Shown one piece after another: positions 32,101-42,091 of a stretch of DNA of 64,000 nucleotides. Source of the stretch: Proteus vulgaris. GTDB lineage: Bacteria; Pseudomonadota; Gammaproteobacteria; Enterobacterales; Enterobacteriaceae. Under the pieces are notes generated by a model. That model saw nothing but the letters and a program-made list of their open reading frames with translations. It was not told the origin of the DNA and ran no database searches. The position numbers and the translations under genes are program-made. Numbering within the stretch: position 1 is the stretch's first letter; each line of letters begins with the position of its first letter. The DNA lies in the NCBI RefSeq assembly GCF_016239305.1, contig NZ_JAEHOQ010000006.1, positions 124,001-188,000 of the forward strand. Direction: 5' to 3'.

Positions 32101-35100
32101 ATGAGAAAAATAATTCACGGTCAAAAAGGGGGCGGTGGTAGTCCTCGTGTGCCTGTTGAGCAACCTGATGATTTACAATCTATTGCTAAAGCAAAGTTAC
32201 TCATTGCCTTGGGGGAGGGTGAATTTGCCGGAGAGTTAACGGCACAAAATATCTTTCTTGATGGCACACCGTTAGAAGACACTGAAGGAAATGCAAATTT
32301 TAGTGGTGTGACGTGGGATTTTAGACCAGGCACACAAGCACAGACTTATATTCAAGGATTACCTAGCGCTGAAAATGAGATCAATGTTGGTTCAACGATT
32401 TCGAGTAAAACACCGTGGGTTCACACATTTACCAATTCACAATTATCGGCTATTCGAATTCGTCTAAAGTGGCCTTCATTATTCAAGCAAGAAGATAATG
32501 GGGATTTGGTGGGTAATGAAGTTAAATACGCTATTGATTTACAAACTGATGGTGGTAGTTGGAAAAACGTTATTGATAGTGCCGTGAAAGGAAAAACGAC
32601 ATCAGGTTATGAGCGAGCACACAGAATTGATTTACCTGAATCGACAACATCATGGTCACTACGTGTTAGAAAGGTATCTAATGATGCTAATAGCAGTAAA
32701 ATCGGTGATACGGTTGTTTTGCAAAGTTACACTGAAGTCATTGATGCTAAATTCACCTATCCTCATACAGCGTTACTTTATATTGAATTCGACTCTAAAC
32801 AATTCAACGGTTCTATTCCGCAAATAACGTGCAAACCGAAAGGGCGCATAATCCGAATACCCTCAAATTACAATCCTATTGATCGCACCTATACGGGCGT
32901 ATGGGATGGTTCCTTTAAATGGGCATGGACCAATAACCCCGCATGGGTTTTCTACGATATTGTTATTTCCGATAGATTTGGTCTTGGACAACGAATAAAT
33001 CAACAACAGATTGATAAATGGGAGTTATACCGTATAGCGCAGTATTGTGATCAATTGGTACCCGATGGAAAAGGTGGTGACGGTACAGAACCTCGTTATG
33101 TCTGTGATGTTTATGTGCAAGATAGAAATGAAGCGTATAACGTGTTACGTGACTTTGCAGCCATCTTTCGAGGAATGACCTATTGGGGTGGCGGTCAGAT
33201 TGTGACATTAGCGGATATGCCTCGTGATATAGATTATAGCTATACCCGAGCTAATGTGATTGATGGCAAATTTATTTATTCAAGCAGTAGCAGTAAAGAA
33301 AAGTATTCCACAGCATTGGTTTCGTATTCAGATCCGCAAAATGGATATGCTGATGCAATGGAGCCAGTGTTTGAACCTGATTTAGTTTCTCGGTTTGGGT
33401 TTAATCAATTAGAAGTTACCGCAATTGGTTGCACCCGACAAAGTGAAGCCAACAGAAAAGGGCGCTGGGGAATACTGACAAACAATAAAGACAGAATGGT
33501 GACATTCTCTGTCGGGTTAGATGGGAACATTCCGCAACCCGGTTACATTATCGCTGTTGCTGATGAACTGTTGTCAGGAAAGGTCACTGGCGGTCGAGTG
33601 AGTGCTATCAATGGCAGAAGTATCACGTTAGATCGCGTTTCAAGTGCTGTAAGTGGTGATCGCTTAATTCTCAATCTTCCTTCAGGGCAATCGCAAGCAA
33701 GAACGATACAAACAGTATCAGGGAAGGTGATCACGGTTACAACGGAATACAGCGAGACACCAGAGACAGAATGTGTTTGGGTTGTCGAATCAGAAGAGCT
33801 GTATGCGCAACAATATCGCGTTGTCAGTGTTACAGAAAATGAGTCTAATCAATTTACTATTACAGCCATTCAGCATGATCCCAGTAAATATGAACATGTT
33901 GATTCTGGCGCATTGATTGATGAAAGGCCCATTAGTGTTATTCCTCCTAATAACCAGCAAGCCCCGAAAAATATTGTCATCGACTCTTACTCAATTGTAA
34001 GCCAAGGCGTTAGCATTGAAACAATGCGAGCACAGTGGCCACAAGTTGAAAATGCAATCTCTTATGAAGCGCAATGGCGTAGAAACGAAGGCAATTGGGT
34101 CAATATGCCTCGAAGCTCCATTAACTCTATTGAGGTTCCTAATGTTTATGCCGGTCGATATTTAGTCCGTGTTCGAGCTATTAATGCTTCTGAGATCTCA
34201 AGCGGATGGGGATATTCTGAAGAAAAAACGTTAACCGGAAAAATGGGTAACCCACCTAAACCGGTTAACTTTAGAGCGTCACCGTTGGTATTTGGCATTA
34301 AGTTAGATTGGGGATTTGGTGAAAATACTAGTGATACGTTAAAAACTGAAATCCAGTACAGCAAAACGAATGACGGTGAAGGACTGATGCTGTTATCTGA
34401 TGTTCCTTATCCATCTAAAACCTATGAAATGGCGGGTTTGTCAGCAGGAGTAGCGTTTTATTTTAGGGCAAGGCTGGTGGATAAAACAGGCAATCAATCT
34501 GAGTGGACTGAGTTTATTCGGGGGGAATCGGAGTTTGATGTAGGTACGATATTGCCAGAGCTTGATGGACACTTTATGTCATCTGAAGCCGGTCAGCAAC
34601 TTAGTGAACGCTTGGATTGGAATGCTGAGACAGCGCTTCTTCTTAGTAACGCTGACTCTCAACTATCACGCAGTGTGTTAATGAAACACGGTCAATCACA
34701 AGCGGGTATTCGCGAATTATGGCAAGTTCGTGCAACGGATAATGAAGCATGGGCGCAGGAAGTTAAAGAAATTTACTCCGCTGTTGGTGACAACAAATCT
34801 GCAATTAAAGAGACTCAAACGTCAATTACCAAACTTGACGAGGCTTTTGGTCAGCGATTTACTGAAATTCGTACGGAAATAGATAAGGCCCAGTCCGATA
34901 TCGTTTCAAACTCTACCGCCATTTCAGAAGCCAACAAAGCCTCTGCCGAAGATAGAAAACAAGTTCAAGCTAAGTTTGACGAACAGGAGGGAATGATTCA
35001 GCAAAAAATGCAGGCTGAATTTAGTCAATCTGGTGACGGTGTTGTTACGCACTCAATTAATATCACGATTGTTCATAACAATGTGAAATACAATGCAGCA

Positions 35101-35769
35101 GGACAGGTTATTAGCGCTCAAGTTAAGAATGGTAAGCTTGAATCATTCATTGGCTATAACGCCAATAATTTTGCTTGGTATAACCCTGCAAATGGCAAGA
35201 TGGAATTATTCATGTACGCCAAGAATGGGCAGTTGTTTATTCGAGATTTATTTATCGAAGATGGCTCGATTACCAATGCAAAAATAGGGAATGTTATTCA
35301 ATCAAATAATTACGTGGCGGGAAAATCAGGCTGGATAATTAATAAAAATGGGTTTGCTGAATTTGATAATGCAAAATTTAGAGGAGAAATTAAAGCCACT
35401 AAAGGCACAATGAATAATGTGATTATTGGTGAAGATTGTGAAATTAAGGGTACTTTAAAAGTGGAGAATATCGAAGGTGACATAGTTAAGTTTTATTCTC
35501 TTGGTAATGGAGAAACAATTACGATACCGGCACAATCTTTTGACCGCGTTATTCAAGTAGTCACCATAGCGACGACACATAATAGCAAGTGGTGTCGATT
35601 ATGGCTAAATGATGATAAGTTTTTTGAAATTAAAAATGGTGGGAATTATGAAGACTTTGTTTATTGGAATTCTCCATCAACAACGTTAAAAGCGAATACA
35701 CCGGGTGTATTTAGATATGACAGCGAAGATAGATATTTCAAAATAACACTATTAGCCTGCAAGCAATAA
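32101..35769 (+). CDS. Central tail tip protein, lambda gpJ-like
   Basis: 1222 residues. Conserved J features run along the first two-thirds: KGGGGSPRVPVEQPDDLQSI, TPWVHTFTNSQLSAIRIRLK, WAWTNNPAWVFYDIVISDRF, CTRQSEANRKGRWGIL. Two fibronectin-III-like modules lie near 610-800. The C-terminal region (NGKLESFIGYNANNFAWYNP through FIEDGSITNAKIGNVIQS) is DUF1983-like, and the final 150 residues probably carry receptor specificity. It is the adhesin of the tail tip. Confidence 0.95.
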   Translation: MRKIIHGQKGGGGSPRVPVEQPDDLQSIAKAKLLIALGEGEFAGELTAQNIFLDGTPLEDTEGNANFSGVTWDFRPGTQAQTYIQGLPSAENEINVGSTISSKTPWVHTFTNSQLSAIRIRLKWPSLFKQEDNGDLVGNEVKYAIDLQTDGGSWKNVIDSAVKGKTTSGYERAHRIDLPESTTSWSLRVRKVSNDANSSKIGDTVVLQSYTEVIDAKFTYPHTALLYIEFDSKQFNGSIPQITCKPKGRIIRIPSNYNPIDRTYTGVWDGSFKWAWTNNPAWVFYDIVISDRFGLGQRINQQQIDKWELYRIAQYCDQLVPDGKGGDGTEPRYVCDVYVQDRNEAYNVLRDFAAIFRGMTYWGGGQIVTLADMPRDIDYSYTRANVIDGKFIYSSSSSKEKYSTALVSYSDPQNGYADAMEPVFEPDLVSRFGFNQLEVTAIGCTRQSEANRKGRWGILTNNKDRMVTFSVGLDGNIPQPGYIIAVADELLSGKVTGGRVSAINGRSITLDRVSSAVSGDRLILNLPSGQSQARTIQTVSGKVITVTTEYSETPETECVWVVESEELYAQQYRVVSVTENESNQFTITAIQHDPSKYEHVDSGALIDERPISVIPPNNQQAPKNIVIDSYSIVSQGVSIETMRAQWPQVENAISYEAQWRRNEGNWVNMPRSSINSIEVPNVYAGRYLVRVRAINASEISSGWGYSEEKTLTGKMGNPPKPVNFRASPLVFGIKLDWGFGENTSDTLKTEIQYSKTNDGEGLMLLSDVPYPSKTYEMAGLSAGVAFYFRARLVDKTGNQSEWTEFIRGESEFDVGTILPELDGHFMSSEAGQQLSERLDWNAETALLLSNADSQLSRSVLMKHGQSQAGIRELWQVRATDNEAWAQEVKEIYSAVGDNKSAIKETQTSITKLDEAFGQRFTEIRTEIDKAQSDIVSNSTAISEANKASAEDRKQVQAKFDEQEGMIQQKMQAEFSQSGDGVVTHSINITIVHNNVKYNAAGQVISAQVKNGKLESFIGYNANNFAWYNPANGKMELFMYAKNGQLFIRDLFIEDGSITNAKIGNVIQSNNYVAGKSGWIINKNGFAEFDNAKFRGEIKATKGTMNNVIIGEDCEIKGTLKVENIEGDIVKFYSLGNGETITIPAQSFDRVIQVVTIATTHNSKWCRLWLNDDKFFEIKNGGNYEDFVYWNSPSTTLKANTPGVFRYDSEDRYFKITLLACKQ

Positions 35770-35780
35770 GGAAGTAAATC

Positions 35781-36938
35781 ATGATATACACAACAGGCAC
35801 TGTTAATACAGTGTCAGGGTCTGCTATTGTTAAAGGCACTGGCACTAAATTTAAAAATAATAATCCCGCCATTAATATTGGAATGACGATTTTAATTAAA
35901 TCGGGAAATACGAATATTCCGTATATGATTAAATCCGTTAATTCCGATACTGAATTAGTATTAGCACAACCTGCATTAGCCACAGCAACTAACACCACAT
36001 TCTCAATTCATATTACTGAGCCAGATAATAATAGTGATGCAGCAAGAACAATGGTCGCTATTAATAGTTATGTCGAGTATTTCCTCGACGCCATGAATAC
36101 GTGGATGACTCAGACTGGTCAGACAAAAATTGAAATGCCAAATGGAGAGATTGTCACGCTCGATAGCATTAAGAAGATGCAAGAGGATATTAGTAAAAAA
36201 GCAGATGATAATAAAACAGTACATATTGGGGATTTTGGGATTGGTAGAGTGGGGCTTAGAGAGCCATCTTCGATCTCATGTTTTTATGGCTCCCCATCAG
36301 TAGGAGTACCAGGCTTTCCTAGTAATGGTGCCGGCTGGCAATCTACATATAGCGGAAATCGTCGTGCAATGTTATTTATGAATACATCCGGCGCATTAAT
36401 GACTCGCTTTAGTTTATCAAGTGATGTTGTTGATACCACAACACCTTGGAATACTGTATGGAGTTCAGTAAACACAACAGCGGACAGTAACGGTTTTATT
36501 AAACGCGCCTCCCCAATCATCGACATCAACCCCGATGGCACATTTACCACTAACGATGAATCAGAAGGCGCTACTGTTACTCGAGTATCTCAAGGTGAAT
36601 ATCTTATCGAAGGTGTGCTGGGTTTTAACTCAGATGCAGGATGGGGTGGTGTCGATGGCGGTATTGAAATTCCACTCGATGTAAATAAACAACCACTAAT
36701 ATGGGTTAACTCTAAAGTTAACAAAGACGGTTCTATCCTCGTGAGAACGTATCATCGTACTCACCCTAATGCGCCTGAGTTTGCCAATAATACAATTGAT
36801 GGTTTCAACGACGGCGATCCAATTGATATTCCAACTGGCCGTTTTATTTCCGTTCGTGTACAGATGCCAGAGCAATCAATCTATAACGTGAGAATGCGTG
36901 AGATGGAAGAAGCGCAAAAGATAAAGCAAGTGGGTTGA
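35781..36938 (+). CDS. Tail fiber / side-fiber protein
   Basis: 385 residues, twelve bases after gpJ. The N-terminal half is a virion-attachment-like beta domain (TGTVNTVSGSAIVKGTGTKF). Residues about 230-385 (NGFIKRASPIIDINPDGTFT to MEEAQKIKQVG) recur almost unchanged in a second fiber gene at 44839-46023, so this end is an exchangeable module. The central part (GSPSVGVPGFPSNGAGWQST) has no counterpart there. It probably determines host range. Confidence 0.85.
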   Translation: MIYTTGTVNTVSGSAIVKGTGTKFKNNNPAINIGMTILIKSGNTNIPYMIKSVNSDTELVLAQPALATATNTTFSIHITEPDNNSDAARTMVAINSYVEYFLDAMNTWMTQTGQTKIEMPNGEIVTLDSIKKMQEDISKKADDNKTVHIGDFGIGRVGLREPSSISCFYGSPSVGVPGFPSNGAGWQSTYSGNRRAMLFMNTSGALMTRFSLSSDVVDTTTPWNTVWSSVNTTADSNGFIKRASPIIDINPDGTFTTNDESEGATVTRVSQGEYLIEGVLGFNSDAGWGGVDGGIEIPLDVNKQPLIWVNSKVNKDGSILVRTYHRTHPNAPEFANNTIDGFNDGDPIDIPTGRFISVRVQMPEQSIYNVRMREMEEAQKIKQVG

Positions 36939-37008
36939 TTTATTTAACCTCCCCCGCTTGCTTAGAATGACTGTTTGTGTTGATTAGTTGTGTTAAAAAT
37001 TATTATTT

Positions 37009-38565
37009 TTATCTTAATTTAAATTTCTCGACTGCAAGCTGTAACTGTTCTGATTGAGTTTTCAATTCTAAAGCCTCAGTTGTTGATTTTTGTACAAGCG
37101 TTGCATTTTGATGAGTAACTTGGTCTATTTGAGTGATGGCTACACTTATTTGCTCAATACCTTGGCTTTGCTCATCAGAAGCAGAGGAGATTTCATTTAT
37201 AAGATGACATACATTTGTAATAGCGCTTATAATTTCATCTATTGTCTCTCCGGCTTCATTAATTAAATTAGAACCAGTGTTTACTTTATTTTCTGAGTTT
37301 TCTATCAGAGCCTTAATTTCTTTTGATGCTTGGGCACTGCGACTAGCTAAATTACGTACCTCATCTGCCACAACAGCAAAACCACGTCCTTGTTCCCCAG
37401 CTCTAGCTGCTTCAACCGCTGCATTAAGTGCTAGAATATTGGTTTGAAATGCAATGCTATTTATTACATTTGTTATTTGTGAGATTTGTTGTGAGCTATG
37501 AGTTATTTCCGTCATTGTATTAATGATTTTATTCATTATGTGACCCCCTTTTGTCGCGATATCGGTAGTGCTTTCAGCCAATATCGTGGCTTCTTTTGCA
37601 TTTTGGGAGTTTTGTTTTACTGTTGTCGTTAACTCTTCCATGCTTGCTGCTGTTTCTTCTAATGAGGCAGCCTGTTGTTCGGTACGAGATGCTAGATCTG
37701 TGCTTCCTTTAGTTATTTCATCTATACTGAAATGAACCGCGCTAGTATTAGCATGTACTGCATTTACCGTGTTTACTAATGATGCTTGCATTTCGTGTAA
37801 GCTCGTAGCTAATTGTCCCATCTCATTACGGCCCGAAATGTTTATATTATTAGTAAGATCTCCATTCGCTATATTATGAATATGACACATAATAGATTTT
37901 AAAGGCTTTAATAAGAGGTGTTGTAAGCCAAACCAAACAATTATTAGCACTGTAATAATAACGATAGTAATTACACCAAGAATCCATTGCATTTGAATGA
38001 AGCTTTTATGATTTTCATCTTCAGCAATTTCTTGTAAAAGATTATTTTCATCTCTCCAGTTATTAAATGCTACCTCCATTTCATTTTGTATTTGTTGTGC
38101 TTCTAAATTACTATATGATTGGTAGTCATTTGAGCTTAGATATTCAATAGATAAATTCATGGTCTCATACATATTTTCCCACGTTTTTTTGATGTTATCG
38201 ATCAATTCTGTTTGTTTTTTATTAACATCAGAAGATTGTAACCAAGATATATAATGAGATTCAGCTTCATTTAATGTGGTGCGAGCAACCCCTAACATAT
38301 CATTGATATCTATTATATAATTTGAGTCTTGTTGGCTTTTGATATACCGAATAGCAACTCTTGCTATAGTTAAACGTGTTTTTATTAGGGCGTTAACACC
38401 GTCACTTAGTTTTTGTTGTTGTTCATTTAAGTTTTCAAAATTTTGAAAATTATGGAGATCTTTTTTTATAATGGAATAAGAAAAACCAGCTGTGATTAGT
38501 TGTAATGTACAGAATATAGTTAAGGCAAAAATAATACTCTTAGTAATATTTAAATTATTTAACAT
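37009..38565 (-). CDS. Methyl-accepting chemotaxis protein carried by the prophage
   Basis: 518 residues of Tar/Tsr type. Membrane helix 1 is near 10-30, a four-helix-bundle periplasmic sensor spans about 35-190, helix 2 is [20 protein letters not shown], then HAMP. The signalling hairpin is intact with the tip [20 protein letters not shown] and methylation-helix sequence [20 protein letters not shown]. The C-terminus ends VEKFKLR without the NWETF-type CheR/CheB tether. A FliA-like promoter lies upstream. It lies between the fiber gene and integrase inside the prophage. Ligand unknown. Confidence 0.94.
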   Translation of the reverse strand: MLNNLNITKSIIFALTIFCTLQLITAGFSYSIIKKDLHNFQNFENLNEQQQKLSDGVNALIKTRLTIARVAIRYIKSQQDSNYIIDINDMLGVARTTLNEAESHYISWLQSSDVNKKQTELIDNIKKTWENMYETMNLSIEYLSSNDYQSYSNLEAQQIQNEMEVAFNNWRDENNLLQEIAEDENHKSFIQMQWILGVITIVIITVLIIVWFGLQHLLLKPLKSIMCHIHNIANGDLTNNINISGRNEMGQLATSLHEMQASLVNTVNAVHANTSAVHFSIDEITKGSTDLASRTEQQAASLEETAASMEELTTTVKQNSQNAKEATILAESTTDIATKGGHIMNKIINTMTEITHSSQQISQITNVINSIAFQTNILALNAAVEAARAGEQGRGFAVVADEVRNLASRSAQASKEIKALIENSENKVNTGSNLINEAGETIDEIISAITNVCHLINEISSASDEQSQGIEQISVAITQIDQVTHQNATLVQKSTTEALELKTQSEQLQLAVEKFKLR

Positions 38566-38602
38566 TTTGATTACCCTGTTATAATTTCATGATGATACAA
38601 TC

Positions 38603-38629
38603 ATAACGGCTTATCTCAAATAATCTTTA
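38603..38629 (-). promoter_or_regulatory. FliA (sigma-28) promoter of the chemoreceptor
   Basis: On the minus strand TAAAGATT, 11 bp, GCCGTTAT agrees with the flagellar sigma-28 consensus TAAAGTTT N11 GCCGATAA at 7/8 and 6/8 positions with exact spacing. It ends 37 bp before the chemoreceptor start, and AGGG precedes the ATG. This ties the prophage gene to the host motility regulon. Confidence 0.8.
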
Positions 38630-38921
38630 ATTTTAATATCTAATAAAGTTATAACATTTTGATTTTTATCATTAAATAAAATCAATGAGTTATTTAACAT
38701 TTTTGAATTATTGTTTCTTATTTTTCTGTTTGAACCAAGTGATTACCCATATGCGTATAAAATATTTTATTAACTCATCATCTAAGATGAAAAATACTTT
38801 ATAATTAGTAAAGTCTATTATATATGCTTATTATCTAGAAATAAAAATTAAGAATATTGTTATCTAAATTTTAACTAATTAATAAAATTACTTTTAAATC
38901 TAATTAATGCTTTTCTATTAC
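38630..38921. other. AT-rich interval between integrase and chemoreceptor promoter
   Basis: About 290 very AT-rich bases after the integrase stop. No gene or clear terminator hairpin is seen. The composition resembles other moron insertion boundaries. Confidence 0.5.
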
Positions 38922-40172
38922 TCAAGTTTTGTCTATGGATAATATATTACTCTTTTTTAGAGATAATAGCTTTTCACACCATATATCAAGTGTTTCACGT
39001 TTTTCTCTTAAATAATCATATCTGTCATAGTGTTTCTGAGAAACTCCGGGTCTTTTGTGATTTTGTACCATATCTCTTAACTCAGAACTAATCCCCATCT
39101 CTCCAGCTAATGTTTTAAATGTTCTTCTCACATCTCTAGGTGTAAATTTTTCAAACTCATTTTTTTTACAAAATTTATTTAATTGTTTAGCGTATTCAGA
39201 TGTTAACAGGTGCCCTTCTTTCGTTTCAGCAGGGAAAAGATAATTTGATGTTGGATACAAAAGCTCTTGGATATTAAGAATATCAATAGCAGGCTGTACC
39301 AATGGAATTACATGGTAATCGCCTGTTTTTGAAATATGGGGCGGTACTGTTAATGTATTATTTTTCTTATTCCAATTGTCGCGAGTATTAGCCAGAATTT
39401 CCCATGGTCTTTGTCCCGCGGAATAAACGCAAAATAGAAATAGACGCGCATAATCTGAGTTAATAGGGCATTCGATGGTGGGCTTATTGAATAGCTCTAA
39501 TAATAGCTTCAACTCATCCCATGATAAAAATCTATCTAACGCTTTATCTGCACCTTTTTGTCTAGGAACCACAGTGACAGGATTTCGTTCCAATCCATAA
39601 ATAACGCGCTCGTTTATTTTTGCTGGATCATTATCGGCAAACAAACCGAAGTTGAATACCGCATGTAGATTTGCTCTTACTTTGTTCGAACCTGCCAAAG
39701 CACCTCGGGAGATAAACTCAGAAAGTATTCTTTTTATATGATCTGGAGTCACATCTTTTGCAGGCATAGAGGCATCAATATGCTTACTATCTAGAACCTG
39801 ATTTAGTCTGTTTTGAGTTTTATCATATGAACGCTTGCCTTGTCGTTTTTGATCTTCAATGTAATCATCAAAAAGCTGTTTTACTGTGGCGTGTTCATAT
39901 TTAATTCTCTCTGGGGATGATGATTCGGTAGCAGCTGCTACGGATTTTACTGCAGCATCTGCTAGTGATAAATTAGGGTAATCACCAAGCGATATAAATT
40001 TCTCTTTTCCATCTTTGAAGTAGCGGTAGACGAAAACTTTTCTTCCAGATGGATATGTTTTTACACCAAGGCGTCCAGTGCCTCTAGTCGCTGATGCTTG
40101 CCAAGTATAATACGCAGATTTCTTTGGTTTCAGTCCTCGTATTTTACTATCAGTCAGTAATACGCTAGCCAT
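38922..40172 (-). CDS. int: P4-type tyrosine integrase
   Basis: 416 residues. The N-terminal DUF4102-like arm-binding part (LTDSKIRGLKPKKSAYYTWQ, GRLGVKTYPSGRKVFVYRYF, ISLGDYPNLSLADA) is characteristic of P4-like integrases. Catalytic residues: first Arg in YSAGQRPWEILAN, RRTF in TPRDVRRTFKTLAG, then QNHKRPGVSQKHYDRYDY with the nucleophilic tyrosine. Integrases of this group use tRNA genes as target; here the tRNA-Arg 3' part lies 167 bp upstream of the start. A 100-residue C-terminal copy lies inverted at 42845-43165. Confidence 0.94.
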   Translation of the reverse strand: MASVLLTDSKIRGLKPKKSAYYTWQASATRGTGRLGVKTYPSGRKVFVYRYFKDGKEKFISLGDYPNLSLADAAVKSVAAATESSSPERIKYEHATVKQLFDDYIEDQKRQGKRSYDKTQNRLNQVLDSKHIDASMPAKDVTPDHIKRILSEFISRGALAGSNKVRANLHAVFNFGLFADNDPAKINERVIYGLERNPVTVVPRQKGADKALDRFLSWDELKLLLELFNKPTIECPINSDYARLFLFCVYSAGQRPWEILANTRDNWNKKNNTLTVPPHISKTGDYHVIPLVQPAIDILNIQELLYPTSNYLFPAETKEGHLLTSEYAKQLNKFCKKNEFEKFTPRDVRRTFKTLAGEMGISSELRDMVQNHKRPGVSQKHYDRYDYLREKRETLDIWCEKLLSLKKSNILSIDKT

Positions 40173-40338
40173 AACTAATTTCCATTTACGGGTTGTTTGC
40201 GGGTCAAGTAACGGGTCAAGTAACGAAGAAATGATATGAAACTAGCTGAAATCATGCAAGGTATATAAATCCTTGTAAATCAAAAAGATGAAATCTCATG
40301 AAATTATATAAAACTCAATGAAATCAGTATATAACGCC

Positions 40339-40383
40339 CTTCTAAGCCGTAGGTCACAGGTTCGAATCCTGTAGGGCGTACCA
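40339..40383 (+). other. attR: 3' part of a tRNA-Arg(UCU) gene
   Basis: From the anticodon loop on, the sequence is that of a tRNA: CTTCTAAG (loop with anticodon TCT), stem half GCCGT, T-arm ACAGGTTCGAATCCTGT, acceptor AGGGCGT and encoded CCA (40381-40383). The 5' half is absent, although ACGCCC happens to precede it. This is the right prophage junction; the intact tRNA should be at attL left of the window. Confidence 0.85.
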
Positions 40384-40404
40384 TTTAAAATCAAATACTT
40401 ACAT

Positions 40405-40770
40405 TCATTTTAAATTCTCTACTTTTCTCAAGTGGGACAGATTTGGGACGCAAGTGCCAAAATTACTGTCTATTTGCTTTGCATGTTCAGTTAAATGGTT
40501 AGGCGCTAGGTGAGCATACCTTCTAACCATATCAACTGATTCCCATCCGCCCATTTCTTGCAATACTGAAAGCGGTACTCCGGACTGAATTAACCAGCTC
40601 GCCCATGTGTGGCGCAGATCATGAAAGCGGAAGTTTTCTATTCCTGCTCTTTTTAATGCTGCTCTCCACGCTGTGTTAGAATCAACTCGCATTTTTCTAA
40701 CGCTTGGTGTTAATGTTCCGTCTGGTCTCTTTTTTGATTCAGTATGAACAAATAAAACATATAGTGCCTG
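40405..40770 (-). pseudogene. C-terminal fragment of a second tyrosine integrase
   Basis: The frame reads from about [20 protein letters not shown] through [20 protein letters not shown] and [20 protein letters not shown], so it holds the HxLRH, W/H and tyrosine active-site motifs but no N-terminal arm or core-binding domain. It belongs to a different integrase family from the one at 38922. It ends 22 bp from attR and is a relic of an earlier element at the same tRNA. Confidence 0.82.
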
Positions 40771-40979
40771 AGTTAACGCAACCTACATGGTCTCGTAACT
40801 GGAAAATATTAAATTGTCAGTAATGCTTGATATTTTTAAATATATACTGAATGAGCATAAGTTATAAATTCAATATTTGAATATTGGTCGGCTGGTTGTG
40901 ATTAGGCATTAAAATAAAAGAAAGAACAGTCGCCTTTACCTTTATAAAAGGCGACTGTTTACTCAGCGTGTAGTGTTAT

Positions 40980-41270
40980 TTAATAGCTTTTCTGCGAAAC
41001 AAAAAGCCCAATTCCTGCACTAGCTAATAAACCTGAGCACATACGATTGAACGCTTTTTTAGCATGTGGTTTTTTTAGCAACTTTTTCATGTGTAAGCCT
41101 AACCAAGCGTAGAGCATTATTGCAATAAACTCGAGTAACAAGAATAAAGAACCAAGTATTAGAAACTGGGAACTAGCTGGTAATTGTGGGTTAACGAATT
41201 GTGGAAGAAAGGCCGTAAAGATAAGTATTGCCTTTGGATTTCCTGGCTTGCTTAGCGTTGGAACTATTCG
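40980..41270 (-). pseudogene. Truncated LysE/RhtB-family exporter
   Basis: About 90 residues: SKPGNPKAILIFTAFLPQFV, then LFLLLEFIAIMLYAWLGLHM and SGLLASAGIGLFVSQKSY. This is the C-terminal half of a LysE-type amino acid exporter. The N-terminal half is missing and the sequence joins the endolysin fragment near 41270-41285. Probably a host gene cut by insertion or deletion of the remnant prophage. Confidence 0.8.
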
Positions 41271-41284
41271 GTTTATTGATTGGT

Positions 41285-41485
41285 GGCTATGCGCCACCTA
41301 ATGAAAACAACTCTGTTGGCTACATTAATCGAGTAGCTAAAGATATTGGCGTTAGCGTAAACGAACCTATTAATGTTTCATCTAAACCAGTTGCGATTGC
41401 ATTAGCTACGGTGATTGTTGGTGTTGAGTTGGGTTATCAACCTTACAACCCAAAAGTATTTGAAGATGCTTGGTTATTGTTATGA
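41285..41485 (+). pseudogene. C-terminal fragment of the phage endolysin candidate
   Basis: Reads YAPPNENNSVGYINRVAKDI to PKVFEDAWLLL, corresponding to about the last 66 residues of the gene at 13690-14109 and clearly homologous. The N-terminal RGERNNNPGN part is absent. Its stop overlaps the start of the Rz remnant, so the old lysis order endolysin-Rz-Rz1 is kept, but here without the antirepressor between them. Confidence 0.85.
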
Positions 41486-41933
41486 GTAAATTAAAGCCTT
41501 GGGTTCTATTAATTTTGTGGGGTGCAATGTTGCTCTTCTCAATGCTATCTATGAAAGAAGTTATTGAGCTGAGTAAAGAAAATAAATCACTCACTGAACA
41601 ACTCTCGCAACAAGTAGAAATCAACAATAAATATCAATCTCGCATCGCTAAATTAAACGAACTCGACAACAAACACACAACGGAATTCACAAATGCAAAA
41701 GCTGAAATTGATAGGGTGCGCGTTAGTACTGAGCGTAATCCTGAGCGGGTGTACATCAAAGCCGAATGTCCAAAGAGCACCAGTAATTCCCCCCCAGCAT
41801 GGCTAATGCAACCACCGCCCGACCTACTGACACCGCTATCAGAAATTATTGGTTACCCAGAGTGTGAATTGCAGAATCAGAGCAAGTGATTAAAGGGTTG
41901 CAGGATTATATTAGAACGGAGTGTTTACGATGA
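41482..41933 (+). pseudogene. Decayed Rz spanin gene
   Basis: The N-terminal 95 residues match Rz of the live prophage (KLKPWVLLILWGAMLLFSML, TEFTNAKAEIDRVRV). At a run of seven C (around 41789-41795) the Rz frame changes into the Rz1 frame; eight C would restore both genes. Further on, the Rz frame also has a stop where the live copy reads an Arg codon (V-stop-I-A-E). It is therefore non-functional unless the C-run varies and the stop is read through. Confidence 0.8.
41693..41889 (+). pseudogene. Decayed Rz1 lipoprotein gene
   Basis: Starts MQKLKLIGCALVLSVILSGC with an intact lipobox, and the distal part PPAWLMQPPPDLLTPLSEII is intact too, but the two halves are out of frame by one base at the C7 run. 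The same single indel breaks Rz. Compare 15091-15288. Confidence 0.78.
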
Positions 41934-42091
41934 ATGAAGATAAAGAGGTGCTTGCTTCAAAAATAGAATCATTCATGAAAGAGAGTGAGCCTCTTGAATA
42001 CAAATATGATGCCTCTGGTAGCATATATGCACATTATTTTTCATTAAAACTCGCAGAGCATCTATTACAAGAAAGCAATACGGGAAATTGA
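41930..42091 (+). CDS. Small acidic protein after the Rz remnant
   Basis: 53 residues, MNEDKEVLASKIESFMKESE to AEHLLQESNTGN, with a GGAG ribosome site eight bases upstream. It overlaps the end of the old Rz frame by four bases. Amphipathic and acidic; unrecognised. The live prophage has no such gene at the matching place. Confidence 0.5.
   Translation: MNEDKEVLASKIESFMKESEPLEYKYDASGSIYAHYFSLKLAEHLLQESNTGN

Noticed and set aside
40331-40383. Complete tRNA gene
   Set aside because: Only bases from the anticodon loop to CCA are present. ACGCCC before it mimics the 5' acceptor but D-arm and 5' anticodon stem are missing.
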